64,000 nt of DNA from Chryseobacterium sp. LAM-KRS1 (GTDB lineage: Bacteria; Bacteroidota; Bacteroidia; Flavobacteriales; Weeksellaceae): positions 186,001 through 250,000 of the forward strand of contig NZ_JAAOIZ010000005.1 in NCBI RefSeq assembly GCF_013184525.1, in the 5' to 3' direction. The notes under the pieces were generated by a model that was given only the letters and a program-made list of their open reading frames with translations, searched no databases and was not told the DNA's origin. The number at the start of each line of letters is the position of its first letter. Positions within the stretch are counted from its first letter, which is position 1. Positions 1 through 8,524 of this stretch are shown in pieces. Both the position numbers and the translations under genes were made by a program.

Positions 1-775
1 TTACAATTCTTGCGGTAGCGATCATTCTCACCATTTCCCAGGTATCTACTTTGGGGTTGTTTTCAAGAGGGGTTCCGGCTACTCTGGCTAAGGCATTGAT
101 CGGAACAGATTCCGGGTGTTTAGGCATTGTAGCTAATGTCAGCAGCATGGAAATACGATCCTCATTGGTCTCCCCAAGACCGATAATCCCTCCGGAGCAT
201 ACAGTAATTCCGGCTTTTCTAACGTTATTAATGGTATTGATCCTGTTATCGAATGTACGCGTTGAAATAATTTCTTCATAATACTGTTCAGAGGTATCCA
301 GATTGTGGTTATAAGCATATAATCCTGCTTCCTGTAAACGTATTGCCTGCTCTTCTGTCAGCATTCCCAATGTACAGCACACTTCTAATCCGAGCTCGTT
401 TACTCCTTTCACCATATCGATTACGCGATCAAAATCCTTGTTGTTGCGTACTTCACGCCACGCAGCAGCCATACAGAACCTTGAAGATCCAGAATCTTTG
501 GCTTTCTGGGCATGTTCAATTACTTTTTCTGTAGGAAGTAAGGCCTGTACTTTGATATTCGTATGATAGCGTGCAGCTTGTCCGCAATAGGAACAGTCTT
601 CCACGCAACCTCCTGTTTTTATCGATAATAATGTTGAAATCTGTACTTCTTCAGGGTTATGCCATTCCCGGTGAACGGTCGCAGCTTTGTATACAAGTTC
701 TAATAGAGGCAGGTTAAATATTTCCTCTATCTGCTCTTTCGTCCAGTCATTTCTAAGTTTTGTTGTTTTATCCAT
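1..775 (-). CDS. bioB: Biotin synthase BioB (3' part beyond window)
   Basis: Radical SAM enzyme that inserts sulfur into dethiobiotin, the last step of biotin synthesis. The reading frame starts with ATG at 773-775 and stays open to base 1, giving 258 codons of a protein usually around 330 residues, so only the C-terminal part is missing. The radical SAM cysteines are visible in [12 protein letters not shown] (C57, C61, C64). Downstream stretches such as [16 protein letters not shown] and [10 protein letters not shown] are typical of the family. The ATG overlaps the bioD stop by 8 bases (ATGGATAA), which indicates translational coupling. Very sure of the family. Confidence 0.96.
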   Translation of the reverse strand, partial: MDKTTKLRNDWTKEQIEEIFNLPLLELVYKAATVHREWHNPEEVQISTLLSIKTGGCVEDCSYCGQAARYHTNIKVQALLPTEKVIEHAQKAKDSGSSRFCMAAAWREVRNNKDFDRVIDMVKGVNELGLEVCCTLGMLTEEQAIRLQEAGLYAYNHNLDTSEQYYEEIISTRTFDNRINTINNVRKAGITVCSGGIIGLGETNEDRISMLLTLATMPKHPESVPINALARVAGTPLENNPKVDTWEMVRMIATARIV

Positions 776-1385
776 TGTATACGTGTTTTAAATTGTTTGA
801 TATTGTTTCTATGTTTTCTTTTGTAATTGAATCTATCTCAGGTATTCTGATGATATGGGTTTCTTTTTCTATATAGTTGATGATCACCCGTTCTGTATCG
901 GTAGGAAAAGATCCGTTAAGGATCAGGTATTTTAATGAAAGCCCTTTTTCTCTTAAAGCCATTATGGATAATAAAGTGTGATTGATACATCCTAAATAAT
1001 TTCTGACTACCAAGGCAACAGGTAATTGCAGTTTTTCTATCAGGTCAATCATAAATTCATGATCCGAAAGTGGTACCATTAATCCTCCGGCTCCCTCTAC
1101 GACCAGGGTGTTTGATGTATCCGGTAACTGAAAATCTTCAACACTGATCTGTTTTCCTTCTGCTGCTGCAGATTGATGAGGAGAAGCCGCGATGTGTAAA
1201 CGGTAGGTTTCGGGATAACAACAGACCTCATGTCCCACCCAATTATTAATTTTCATACTGTCCGTATAATGCAGATCTCCGGATTGAACGGGTTTCCAGT
1301 AATCTGCTTTAAAATGGTTGGTTAAAATTGCTGAACAAACTGTTTTTCCTATTTCGGTTCCTATTCCGGTGACAAATAATTTCAT
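768..1385 (-). CDS. bioD: Dethiobiotin synthetase BioD
   Basis: ATP-dependent carboxylase that closes the ureido ring of 7,8-diaminononanoate to give dethiobiotin. The 205-residue protein has the expected short length. The N-terminal P-loop region reads [16 protein letters not shown], with the GTxxGKT pattern at about residues 8-16. [12 protein letters not shown] at about residue 95 is the second conserved nucleotide/substrate segment. It sits between bioF and bioB in the same orientation and overlaps bioB by 8 bases. The 151-base gap to bioF is long for this operon, but I saw no clear promoter in it. Confidence 0.95.
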   Translation of the reverse strand: MKLFVTGIGTEIGKTVCSAILTNHFKADYWKPVQSGDLHYTDSMKINNWVGHEVCCYPETYRLHIAASPHQSAAAEGKQISVEDFQLPDTSNTLVVEGAGGLMVPLSDHEFMIDLIEKLQLPVALVVRNYLGCINHTLLSIMALREKGLSLKYLILNGSFPTDTERVIINYIEKETHIIRIPEIDSITKENIETISNNLKHVYNG

Positions 1386-1536
1386 AGGTTTAATATTGTT
1401 TAAAGGCGAAATCGCTGAACAGCTTACTTGCTGAATCTTAAAATTGTGGATTTATAATGTGTTAAAAAGTAGAAGATTTTTACCTCTTGATAATCAACTT
1501 ACAAATCCTCAATTCTGTGATTTCGTTATTTTATAT

Positions 1537-2649
1537 TCACATCATTTCTCTGATTGTTGTGGCAAGCTCAATAATATCTTCTTCGGTATTAAAATTGTGC
1601 AGACAAACCCTCAATCTTTCTGTTCCTTCTTTCACGGTTGGACTGTAGACTGCATAGGTGAGCATTCCCTTTTCCGATAATGTTTTTTGCAGCAATTGTA
1701 ATTGTTGGTTATCAGGAATAACAATAGCCTGTACCGGGCTGCTTTCTGATGAAGGGCTTTGAAGTCCTTGTTTTCTAAAAAAGGTGATATTGTGCTGTAG
1801 TTCTAATGCTAATTCAGGATGGATTTTCAGGAAATCATATCCGGCTTTTACAGAATTCCATTGAACATCCTGTGCTGATGTGGTATAAATAAAAGGAGAG
1901 GCAAAATTAATGAGATAGTCTTTGATCAGCCGACTGCTTAAAATAGCTGCTCCATGTGCCCCTAAAGCTTTACCATAAGTTATCACAGTAGCCAAAACCC
2001 TGTCCTGTAATTGATTTTCATTAACTAATCCATATCCTAAAACACCAAAACAATGAGCTTCATCCACGATGAGATGAGCATTGTATTGTTCTGCCAGCTC
2101 AACAATTTTTTGGATCGGAGCAAAATCACCTTCCATCGAATACAGGCTTTCAATGCCAATATAACAGTTTCCCTGGATTTTGCTTAATTTTTCTTCTAAG
2201 CTGATAAGGTCATTATGTTTAAACTTGATCTTTTTTGCATGGGTGATGCAGCAGGCATCGTGTACCGATCTATGGATGTGTTCGTCTACAATAATAGTAT
2301 CCTGTCTTCCTGGCAGGGCAGAGAACAAAGCCAGATTGGCATTGTATCCGGAAGAAAAAAGCAATGCTGAATCGTATTGATGTTGGTGGGCAATAAATTC
2401 CTCCGTGTGAACGGCTACTGCACTATTACCACTGATTAGTCTTGATCCTGTGCTGCCTGCTAATAATGCAGGATTATTCTGAACCTGCCCGAGCAAATAA
2501 TGCTGAAATGCTTTATTTTGTGCCAGACCCAGATAATCATTAGAATAAAAATCTGTTCCTTCAAGCTTAGGCCGGAGAGACCTGAAGATTCCCTGCTCTC
2601 TTCTTTTATCCAATGCCTGCTGGAAATGAGCTAATTGACCCCCTCCCAT
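1537..2649 (-). CDS. bioF: 8-amino-7-oxononanoate synthase BioF
   Basis: PLP-dependent condensation of a pimeloyl thioester with alanine, the first step of the conserved biotin pathway. Visible family segments are YSNDYLGLA near the N terminus, GSTGSRLISGN, the PLP-stacking and Asp region LIVDEAHCFGVLG, and the lysine segment TYGKALGAHGAA. I place the start at the ATG at 2647-2649, 2 bases after the upstream stop, giving 370 residues. An ATG 15 codons further upstream would overlap the previous gene by 43 bases and adds no recognisable sequence. No bioA, bioC or bioH is visible; they may lie beyond the left edge or elsewhere. Confidence 0.93.
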   Translation of the reverse strand: MGGGQLAHFQQALDKRREQGIFRSLRPKLEGTDFYSNDYLGLAQNKAFQHYLLGQVQNNPALLAGSTGSRLISGNSAVAVHTEEFIAHQHQYDSALLFSSGYNANLALFSALPGRQDTIIVDEHIHRSVHDACCITHAKKIKFKHNDLISLEEKLSKIQGNCYIGIESLYSMEGDFAPIQKIVELAEQYNAHLIVDEAHCFGVLGYGLVNENQLQDRVLATVITYGKALGAHGAAILSSRLIKDYLINFASPFIYTTSAQDVQWNSVKAGYDFLKIHPELALELQHNITFFRKQGLQSPSSESSPVQAIVIPDNQQLQLLQKTLSEKGMLTYAVYSPTVKEGTERLRVCLHNFNTEEDIIELATTIREMM

Positions 2650-2651
2650 TT

Positions 2652-3269
2652 TTAATTCAGCTGTATTACTTCTTTTGTAATGGAGCTGATCCATTGTTCA
2701 TGTAACTGATGTTCAATTTTAAGAATCTCTTCTGCATGAAGCTGCCAGTCTGGTGAAAACTCATTCAGTTGATTGATCATTTCCTCTAAGTGTCCTTCTT
2801 CTTCAAGAATGATTGACTTTACCATAATTTTAGAAGATTCTTTAGTCAGGATATCCTGATATACGGGATATAGCTCATCGGCACGTACTTCAATGGCATA
2901 GGTTACAAAAAGGTAAGCCGCATATTTTAGCTCTTCTTTGGTTAAGGAAAATGCTTTTTGTAAATATTTACACGCTTTAATATCCAAAGAGTGCAGATAT
3001 TGACGGGTTGCCAATGAAGCCAGAAGCTCCTCTTTTTCATAGGTTTTACAAAAGTCGGGATTAAGCTTTCCGATCTGCTTTTTCAGATAGTAGGCATGGC
3101 GGTGTTCTTCTGCTGCATGTTTTAGCTGGATCTGGCTCACCTGGGTAGGATGCTCACAGCTGGAAATTTTTCTGGCTCCTGCATTCTCCATAAAAGATAA
3201 TGTATTCAGCCATTTGGCATGAACCTCATTATTTTTTACAATACGTTCTAATAGATTGTAAAATTCCAT
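2652..3269 (-). CDS. Ferritin-like di-iron protein in the biotin operon
   Basis: First gene of the biotin operon, 205 residues, function unknown. It is all-helical and carries a complete set of candidate di-iron ligands in ferritin-like order: Glu in MENAGARK (helix 1), ExxH in AEEHRH (helix 2), Glu in AIEVRADELY (helix 3) and ExxH in LEEEGHLEEM (helix 4). No signal peptide or membrane segment is seen, so it is likely cytoplasmic. It ends 2 bases before the preferred bioF start, so the two are probably coupled. A role in supplying or oxidising the pimeloyl precursor is suggested only by position. A stress or storage function is the alternative. Confidence 0.72.
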   Translation of the reverse strand: MEFYNLLERIVKNNEVHAKWLNTLSFMENAGARKISSCEHPTQVSQIQLKHAAEEHRHAYYLKKQIGKLNPDFCKTYEKEELLASLATRQYLHSLDIKACKYLQKAFSLTKEELKYAAYLFVTYAIEVRADELYPVYQDILTKESSKIMVKSIILEEEGHLEEMINQLNEFSPDWQLHAEEILKIEHQLHEQWISSITKEVIQLN

Positions 3270-3286
3270 GTATTTTTATTTTGATT

Positions 3287-3294
3287 CAAATGTA
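3287..3294 (-). promoter_or_regulatory. Candidate -7 element of the biotin operon
   Basis: Read on the minus strand this is TACATTTG, a perfect match to the Bacteroidota -7 consensus TAnnTTTG, 17 bases before the first codon of the operon. No clear -33 TTTG was found at the usual distance, so the promoter may need an activator. The divergent MocR regulator is an obvious candidate. Confidence 0.45.
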
Positions 3295-3334
3295 GTATAT
3301 TGCCGGATGGTTGAATGGTGCCAGTTTTAATATT

Positions 3335-4825
3335 ATGGATAGTCCGGTTGAAATTCCTTATCAGAGTTTTGTCAAAATTAACAGAAGTTCAGACGCTTCA
3401 ATATATATGCAGATTGCCAATCAGCTGATCAATGCGATTCAGCGTGGTTACCTTCCTTTTGGGACCAAACTTCCGGGAACCAGGGCTTTAAGTCAAACCC
3501 TTGAAGTACATCGTAATACAATTGTTGCCGTATATGATGAGCTGTTTGCTCAGGGCTGGGTAGACAGCATCCCGAATAAGGGGACATTTGTTATCGGGAA
3601 AAATAAGGATGAGCCTACAAAGGTTAAAAATTTTGAAACCAATGACCTTGAACATTATCCGAAAACAACAGGCTTTTCTTTTAAAACGTCCAATATCCTG
3701 GATAACCCATTTGAGCATTCTGCATGTGAATATCTGTTGAATGATGGGGTACCGGATATCAGGTTAACACAGATTGACCAGCATTCCAAGATTTACAGTG
3801 CTATTCTCAAGCGTAAAGCACATCATAAAATGCTTGGCCATTATAATCATGACGGAAGTGAATTCTTTAAAAAGAACCTTTCTCATTACCTGAATCTATC
3901 AAGAGGGCTTCCTATTTCCAAAAAAAATCTGCTTATTACAAGAAGTACGGAAATGAGCATCTATATTGTCTCGGAAGTACTTTTATCAGAAGGCGACACT
4001 GTATTGGTAGGCGCACTGAGCTATTTTTCGGTTAATATGATACTGGAGAAAGCCAGGGTTCATATTGTTCCTGTTCCTATCGATGAAGAAGGAATTATGG
4101 TGGAATATGTAAGGGAGGCCTGTAAAAAGCAAAAGATACGGATGTTATATCTCACTCCTCACCACCACTATCCTACCACGGTAACGTTAAGTGCTCAAAG
4201 AAGACTAGAGCTGCTGAACCTGGCGAACGAATTTGGATTTGTGATCCTGGAGGATGATTACGATTATGACTTCCATTATGATAAGAGTCCTATCCTTCCT
4301 TTAGCAAGTGCAGATACAAACGGAATGGTTGTTTACACCGGTTCTTTCGGAAAATCACTGGCCCCGGGATTCCGGACAGGATTTATTGTGGCTCCGGAAA
4401 ACCTGATGACTGAATTGCGGAAATATTTGGGAATTATTGACCGTCAGGGTGATATTCTTATGGAGCAGGTATTGGGTGAAATGATTGCTGAAGGAGAGAT
4501 TCATCGTTATCTTAAGAAATCGGTCAAGATTTATCAGGAAAGAAGGGACCAGTTCGCTCTTTTACTGGAAGAATATCTCGGGGAATATATACGGTTCCAA
4601 AAACCATCAGGCGGCTTAGCGATCTGGATTGAGTGGAATGTGCCCCTGAACCTTATGCAGCTCAGCAGGAATTGCGCTCAAAATAACCTATTCATTCCTA
4701 AAACATTATTGTATCAAAACAAAAATCTTACGGCAATGAGGCTGGGATTTGGAAACTTAACTTTCGAAGAAATGGAACAAAGTATCAGAATTTTATCTGA
4801 AAATGTAAAGAGACTGATTTCATAA
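3335..4825 (+). CDS. MocR/PdxR-type PLP-binding transcriptional regulator
   Basis: GntR-type winged helix fused to a fold-type I aminotransferase-like domain, a regulator family that senses PLP or its adducts. The N-terminal DNA-binding domain includes GTKLPGTRALSQTLEVHRNT at about residues 47-66. The aminotransferase-like part contains TRSTEMSIY, LEDDYDYDF and SFGKSLAPGFRTG, with the presumed PLP lysine at K340. An ATG at 3335 gives 496 residues; an in-frame TTG eight codons upstream is less likely. It is transcribed away from the biotin operon across a 65-base gap, so it probably controls that operon, its own gene, or both. Confidence 0.88.
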   Translation: MDSPVEIPYQSFVKINRSSDASIYMQIANQLINAIQRGYLPFGTKLPGTRALSQTLEVHRNTIVAVYDELFAQGWVDSIPNKGTFVIGKNKDEPTKVKNFETNDLEHYPKTTGFSFKTSNILDNPFEHSACEYLLNDGVPDIRLTQIDQHSKIYSAILKRKAHHKMLGHYNHDGSEFFKKNLSHYLNLSRGLPISKKNLLITRSTEMSIYIVSEVLLSEGDTVLVGALSYFSVNMILEKARVHIVPVPIDEEGIMVEYVREACKKQKIRMLYLTPHHHYPTTVTLSAQRRLELLNLANEFGFVILEDDYDYDFHYDKSPILPLASADTNGMVVYTGSFGKSLAPGFRTGFIVAPENLMTELRKYLGIIDRQGDILMEQVLGEMIAEGEIHRYLKKSVKIYQERRDQFALLLEEYLGEYIRFQKPSGGLAIWIEWNVPLNLMQLSRNCAQNNLFIPKTLLYQNKNLTAMRLGFGNLTFEEMEQSIRILSENVKRLIS

Positions 4826-4838
4826 TTTTTTAAGCCCA

Positions 4839-4872
4839 TAAAAATGAGTACTATTTTTATTACTCTTTTTAG
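4839..4872. terminator. Bidirectional hairpin between convergent genes
   Basis: AAAAATGAGTA (4840-4850) can pair with TACTCTTTTT (4861-4870), with one bulge and a T-rich end on either strand. It lies just after the MocR gene and overlaps the stop codon of the PepSY gene, as expected for a shared terminator of two convergent transcripts. Confidence 0.5.
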
Positions 4873-6077
4873 TGGCTATTTTGAAAAAAGGAATGTCTTC
4901 GCTTATGAATTTTTGCATGACTCCTTTTTGTTGGTTTCTTTTTTTTCCTGTTTAGATAAATCATAAATCCTGTAATGGGAAGTGATGCAGTAATTAAACC
5001 AGCAATGAGATATAAAATTCTGCCTGCCGTACCCAGAATACTTCCTGTATGCAGATCGTAATTTCTTCCTCTTAGAGCGGTACCGTTCCCGATATTTTTG
5101 TCATTATACAATTGATGTTTTAAAGTTTCCCCGGTATATTGATCAAAATTGAATTGCTCATTCTGGTATTGTTTATCACCATATGTTATCTCTGCATAGT
5201 ACGTTCCCTCTTCTTTTTTGGGAAAACTGATCAATGCTGAATTTTTACCTGCCAGACTTTTTTCCACTTTATTCCCTACGATATCCAGTATCATTTTTTG
5301 ATTGGAGAACCCGGTGGCGGGTACTGTACTTTTAGCTTTTTGTTCAGTGTGGGCCTTTCCGTTTAAAGTTTTCTTTACCCATTGATCAATATTTTCAAAA
5401 TTCCATATCACTGCGGAATAGCATATCAGAAGCAGAGGGATCACAGCATAAAAACCCAGAACATTGTGACTGTCATAATTAATTCTTTTCCAGTTAGCTG
5501 ATGTTTTAATAAAAAACATGCCTTTCAATGCATTTTTATTCATTTTACGGGGATACCAGATCACTAAGCCGGAAAAAAGCATGATCGCTAAAATCAGTGT
5601 GGAATATCCCGTAATGGTCTTTCCTATCTTTTCTCCAAGCAATAATCTTCTGTGGAGATCCATCACAATTTCAAAAAAGTCGGTTTTAGCGTTCTCAACT
5701 GCAAGGACTTTTCCGGTATAAGGATCTATATAAACCCTGTAATAATAAATATAAGTTCCCCAATATGTCCATGCTTCGTCATTCATTTTCAGGGAACGGA
5801 ATGCATAACTGCGGTAAGGATCGGAAGATATTTCTACCCTGCTAAGTTTTAAGCTGTCAGGTAATGCCTGTTTAGCTTTCAATTTTAGTTCCGAAAACGG
5901 GAGCTTTTCATTTTTAACTGATCTGACAAAATATTTTTCAGGATAGAACGTATGTTTTAATTCTTTTTCAAATGCCAGAATGCAACCGGTAACTGCCATT
6001 ATTACAACTATAAGCCCGGACATTAGTCCGAGCCATAGATGTAATTGATATGTGATTTTTCTCAATTTAGAATTCAT
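4869..6077 (-). CDS. PepSY-associated membrane protein of the siderophore operon
   Basis: Inner-membrane protein of 402 residues in the PepSY-TM family, often encoded beside TonB siderophore receptors and proposed to act in reduction or handling of imported ferric siderophore. Four membrane segments are visible: near residues 12-34 (LWLGLMSGLIVVIMAVTGC), around 155-175, around 205-225, and near 355-380. Between them lie large periplasmic segments with PYTGKVLA and DQYTGETL, typical of PepSY repeats. The C terminus is strongly basic (KRKKKKPTKRSHAKIHKRR). It is the last gene of the operon, 2 bases after the receptor gene. Its exact role here is inferred from family and position. Confidence 0.86.
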   Translation of the reverse strand: MNSKLRKITYQLHLWLGLMSGLIVVIMAVTGCILAFEKELKHTFYPEKYFVRSVKNEKLPFSELKLKAKQALPDSLKLSRVEISSDPYRSYAFRSLKMNDEAWTYWGTYIYYYRVYIDPYTGKVLAVENAKTDFFEIVMDLHRRLLLGEKIGKTITGYSTLILAIMLFSGLVIWYPRKMNKNALKGMFFIKTSANWKRINYDSHNVLGFYAVIPLLLICYSAVIWNFENIDQWVKKTLNGKAHTEQKAKSTVPATGFSNQKMILDIVGNKVEKSLAGKNSALISFPKKEEGTYYAEITYGDKQYQNEQFNFDQYTGETLKHQLYNDKNIGNGTALRGRNYDLHTGSILGTAGRILYLIAGLITASLPITGFMIYLNRKKKKPTKRSHAKIHKRRHSFFQNSH

Positions 6078-6079
6078 TA

Positions 6080-8524
6080 TTAAAACTTAAGGCTAACCTC
6101 AGCAACAAAATTACGAGGCATTTGGGCTACTACAACACCTTGCCCTGCAAAATATTGGGCATTCCCTAAATTATTCATTTTAAATCCTAGTCTGTATCTT
6201 TCTTTTTCAAGAGAGACAGAAGCATTGATCAATGTATAGGCAGGAAATATAAATTGTCCTGTAGTTGCATTATCCACTGTTATTTGTTTACCTACACGAT
6301 TAAGTCCGAAACCTATACCTAATCCCTGTAGTCCGTTGATTGGGAGTATATAACTGATCCATGAATTGAATACATTTGCAGGACCGGAAGATGAAGGACG
6401 GCGGCCTTCCACATTGGCCGCGGATCTTACAAATTTACTGTCATTGTATGAATATCCTGCCATAATATTTAAACCATGGATAGGGTTTAAAATGGTTTCA
6501 ATTTCAATTCCTTTACTTCTTTGTTCTCCATCCTGAATGGTTACATTATACCCTTTTCCATCTCGAATCACAACGTCTGCCCTTAGCATATTGTCGACAA
6601 GGATATTGTAATATCCGATCGTGAAATTCACCTTGTTTCTCCACAAATTTCCTTTAATTCCAGCTTCCCATTGATTAGATCTTTGAGGTTTAAAATCTCC
6701 GCTATAATCAGGAAGCGGCTGAGAGCTCGGAGCTACATAGCTAAAACCATTCATATAGTTGGCGTATGCAGACAGGCGATCTTTAAATACCTGGTAAACA
6801 ATACCCAGTTTCGGTGACCAGGCATTTTGATTGAATGCACCTGTATTCATATTGGTATTAAGGTCAAGTTGACCTTTACTTTCATAATGATCAAAACGTA
6901 AACTTAGCAATGTAATTAAACGATCGGTAATATAAACGGCATCAGAAATATAAGCCCCATACATATTACTTGAAATTGTATTTCTTTCCAATGGCGATTT
7001 TCCTGTTTTAGTAATAGCATTTTGTGTGAAAATCTGTATTTTCTGAAGAGCCAGATCTTTTGATATTGCACCGTATTTACCCGTAAGATCCCTTCCGTTG
7101 ATCGTATCATACTTAACGATTGGAGAATTATTATTGTTCAGTGACTGATTTAAATAGTCCAATCCGATCAGGAGTTTATTTTTAATTTTCCCAATTTTAA
7201 ATTGTCCGTTAAAATTCTGCTGGATACTTGTGGAAGCTCCTTCGGAATTCTGCCATTGTACGTTACGCTCCAGCATATCGTCTCTTTTAGGTGATCGGAT
7301 AAATTGATACTGGTATAATCCCTCTGTTTTTCTGTAGTTTCTCGAAATCAAAGTTTGCGAACTCCAGTTGTCGGAAATTTTATAATTAACCTCAGCTTTT
7401 ACATTGATAGACGGAGCTTTTAAACTCATATCATTGTTGGAATATGATCTTTTCCAGTCAAATCCAAGCTCCTGGGGAGTATGTGCTTCAAACGGGCGTG
7501 TTCTGGCAAGGAAAATAATCGGCGTATTCGTTCCTTCGTAGGTATAAATCTGCGCTCCAAGATTGAACTTTAATCTGTCATTAACCTGATAACTCAGTGT
7601 AGGAGCAACAAACATAGACTTTCTGAACTCAGAATCCCTGAATCCGTTCTGATACTGATATGCTGCATTTAATCGGAATAAAGTTTTTCTGGAATCGGTG
7701 ATCGGACCATAAACATCAGCTGTAACACGATTCAGGTTATAACTTCCCAATAAATAGGAAACTTCTCCCCCGAAATAATCTTTTGGTTTTTTGGTTACAA
7801 CATTGATCAGTCCGCCAAATGATGTTACCGCTCCACCGTATAATGTTCCGGAAGGTCCTTTGATTACATCAATACGTTCAATATCTGAAGGATCGATTTC
7901 AGAGTTGGTGGTTGCCGGGACACCGTCTACCATAGAAACTCTTGTTGGAAAACCTCTTAAGTTATAGTAGAAACTTCCGTCTCCTGCTCTTCCGGCGCTT
8001 CCCTGCATTTTCACAACTCCAGGAACATTTTTCAAAGCATCTGAAACATCATAAACAAGCTGTTCTTTAAGGATCTGCTGATTGATGCTGGTGTACATCT
8101 GTGGATTTTCCAGGTTTTTCAACGGCATTTTAGCAATTGAAGTACTGTCCTTATCGAGAAATTTATTTCTGCTTACGGCATATACGGTAATTCCTTCAAT
8201 AACATTGTTCTCCACCGCGGTATAAATAACCGGGATTTCATAGACATCTTTCTCAATACGAATGGTTTCACGTGTGAGTTCGATATCATTTAAAACCACC
8301 TGAAGAGTATACTCCCCAGGCGGCACGTTGTCAAAATAATATTCTCCTGAATTATTGGTTTTTGCCTGATAAGGCGTATTTACTAGTCTTAAAAGCGCGT
8401 TTTTTACCGGTGCTTTATCAGACAGCATGATCTTGCCGTTGACACGTTCGCTCTGTTGTGCAGAGACAATTACGGGAAAGCTGACAAGAAGTAAAAGTAA
8501 TATAAGGGTTCTAAATGTTTTCAT
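6080..8524 (-). CDS. TonB-dependent siderophore receptor
   Basis: Outer-membrane receptor of 814 residues for ferric siderophore uptake. It begins with a signal peptide (LILLLLLVSFPVIVSAQ). A carboxypeptidase-regulatory-like beta-sandwich follows at about residues 28-105 (VPPGEYTLQVVL), then a plug domain around 130-245 (DALKNVPGVVKMQG, FPTRVSMVDGVP, IDVIKGPSGTLYGG) and a 22-strand-type barrel ending in aromatic VSLKF. The plug wording is typical of ferrichrome/ferrioxamine-type siderophore receptors. It overlaps the adenylating enzyme gene by 14 bases. Its co-transcription with the biosynthetic genes indicates that it imports the same siderophore. Confidence 0.93.
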   Translation of the reverse strand: MKTFRTLILLLLLVSFPVIVSAQQSERVNGKIMLSDKAPVKNALLRLVNTPYQAKTNNSGEYYFDNVPPGEYTLQVVLNDIELTRETIRIEKDVYEIPVIYTAVENNVIEGITVYAVSRNKFLDKDSTSIAKMPLKNLENPQMYTSINQQILKEQLVYDVSDALKNVPGVVKMQGSAGRAGDGSFYYNLRGFPTRVSMVDGVPATTNSEIDPSDIERIDVIKGPSGTLYGGAVTSFGGLINVVTKKPKDYFGGEVSYLLGSYNLNRVTADVYGPITDSRKTLFRLNAAYQYQNGFRDSEFRKSMFVAPTLSYQVNDRLKFNLGAQIYTYEGTNTPIIFLARTRPFEAHTPQELGFDWKRSYSNNDMSLKAPSINVKAEVNYKISDNWSSQTLISRNYRKTEGLYQYQFIRSPKRDDMLERNVQWQNSEGASTSIQQNFNGQFKIGKIKNKLLIGLDYLNQSLNNNNSPIVKYDTINGRDLTGKYGAISKDLALQKIQIFTQNAITKTGKSPLERNTISSNMYGAYISDAVYITDRLITLLSLRFDHYESKGQLDLNTNMNTGAFNQNAWSPKLGIVYQVFKDRLSAYANYMNGFSYVAPSSQPLPDYSGDFKPQRSNQWEAGIKGNLWRNKVNFTIGYYNILVDNMLRADVVIRDGKGYNVTIQDGEQRSKGIEIETILNPIHGLNIMAGYSYNDSKFVRSAANVEGRRPSSSGPANVFNSWISYILPINGLQGLGIGFGLNRVGKQITVDNATTGQFIFPAYTLINASVSLEKERYRLGFKMNNLGNAQYFAGQGVVVAQMPRNFVAEVSLKF

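Noticed and set aside
1386..1536. Hidden gene between bioF and bioD
   Set aside because: No convincing reading frame; the plus-strand frame there runs antisense into bioF and is a shadow.
2650..2694. Longer bioF start at 2694
   Set aside because: It would overlap the upstream gene by 43 bases with no conserved residues; the ATG at 2649 sits 2 bases after the upstream stop.
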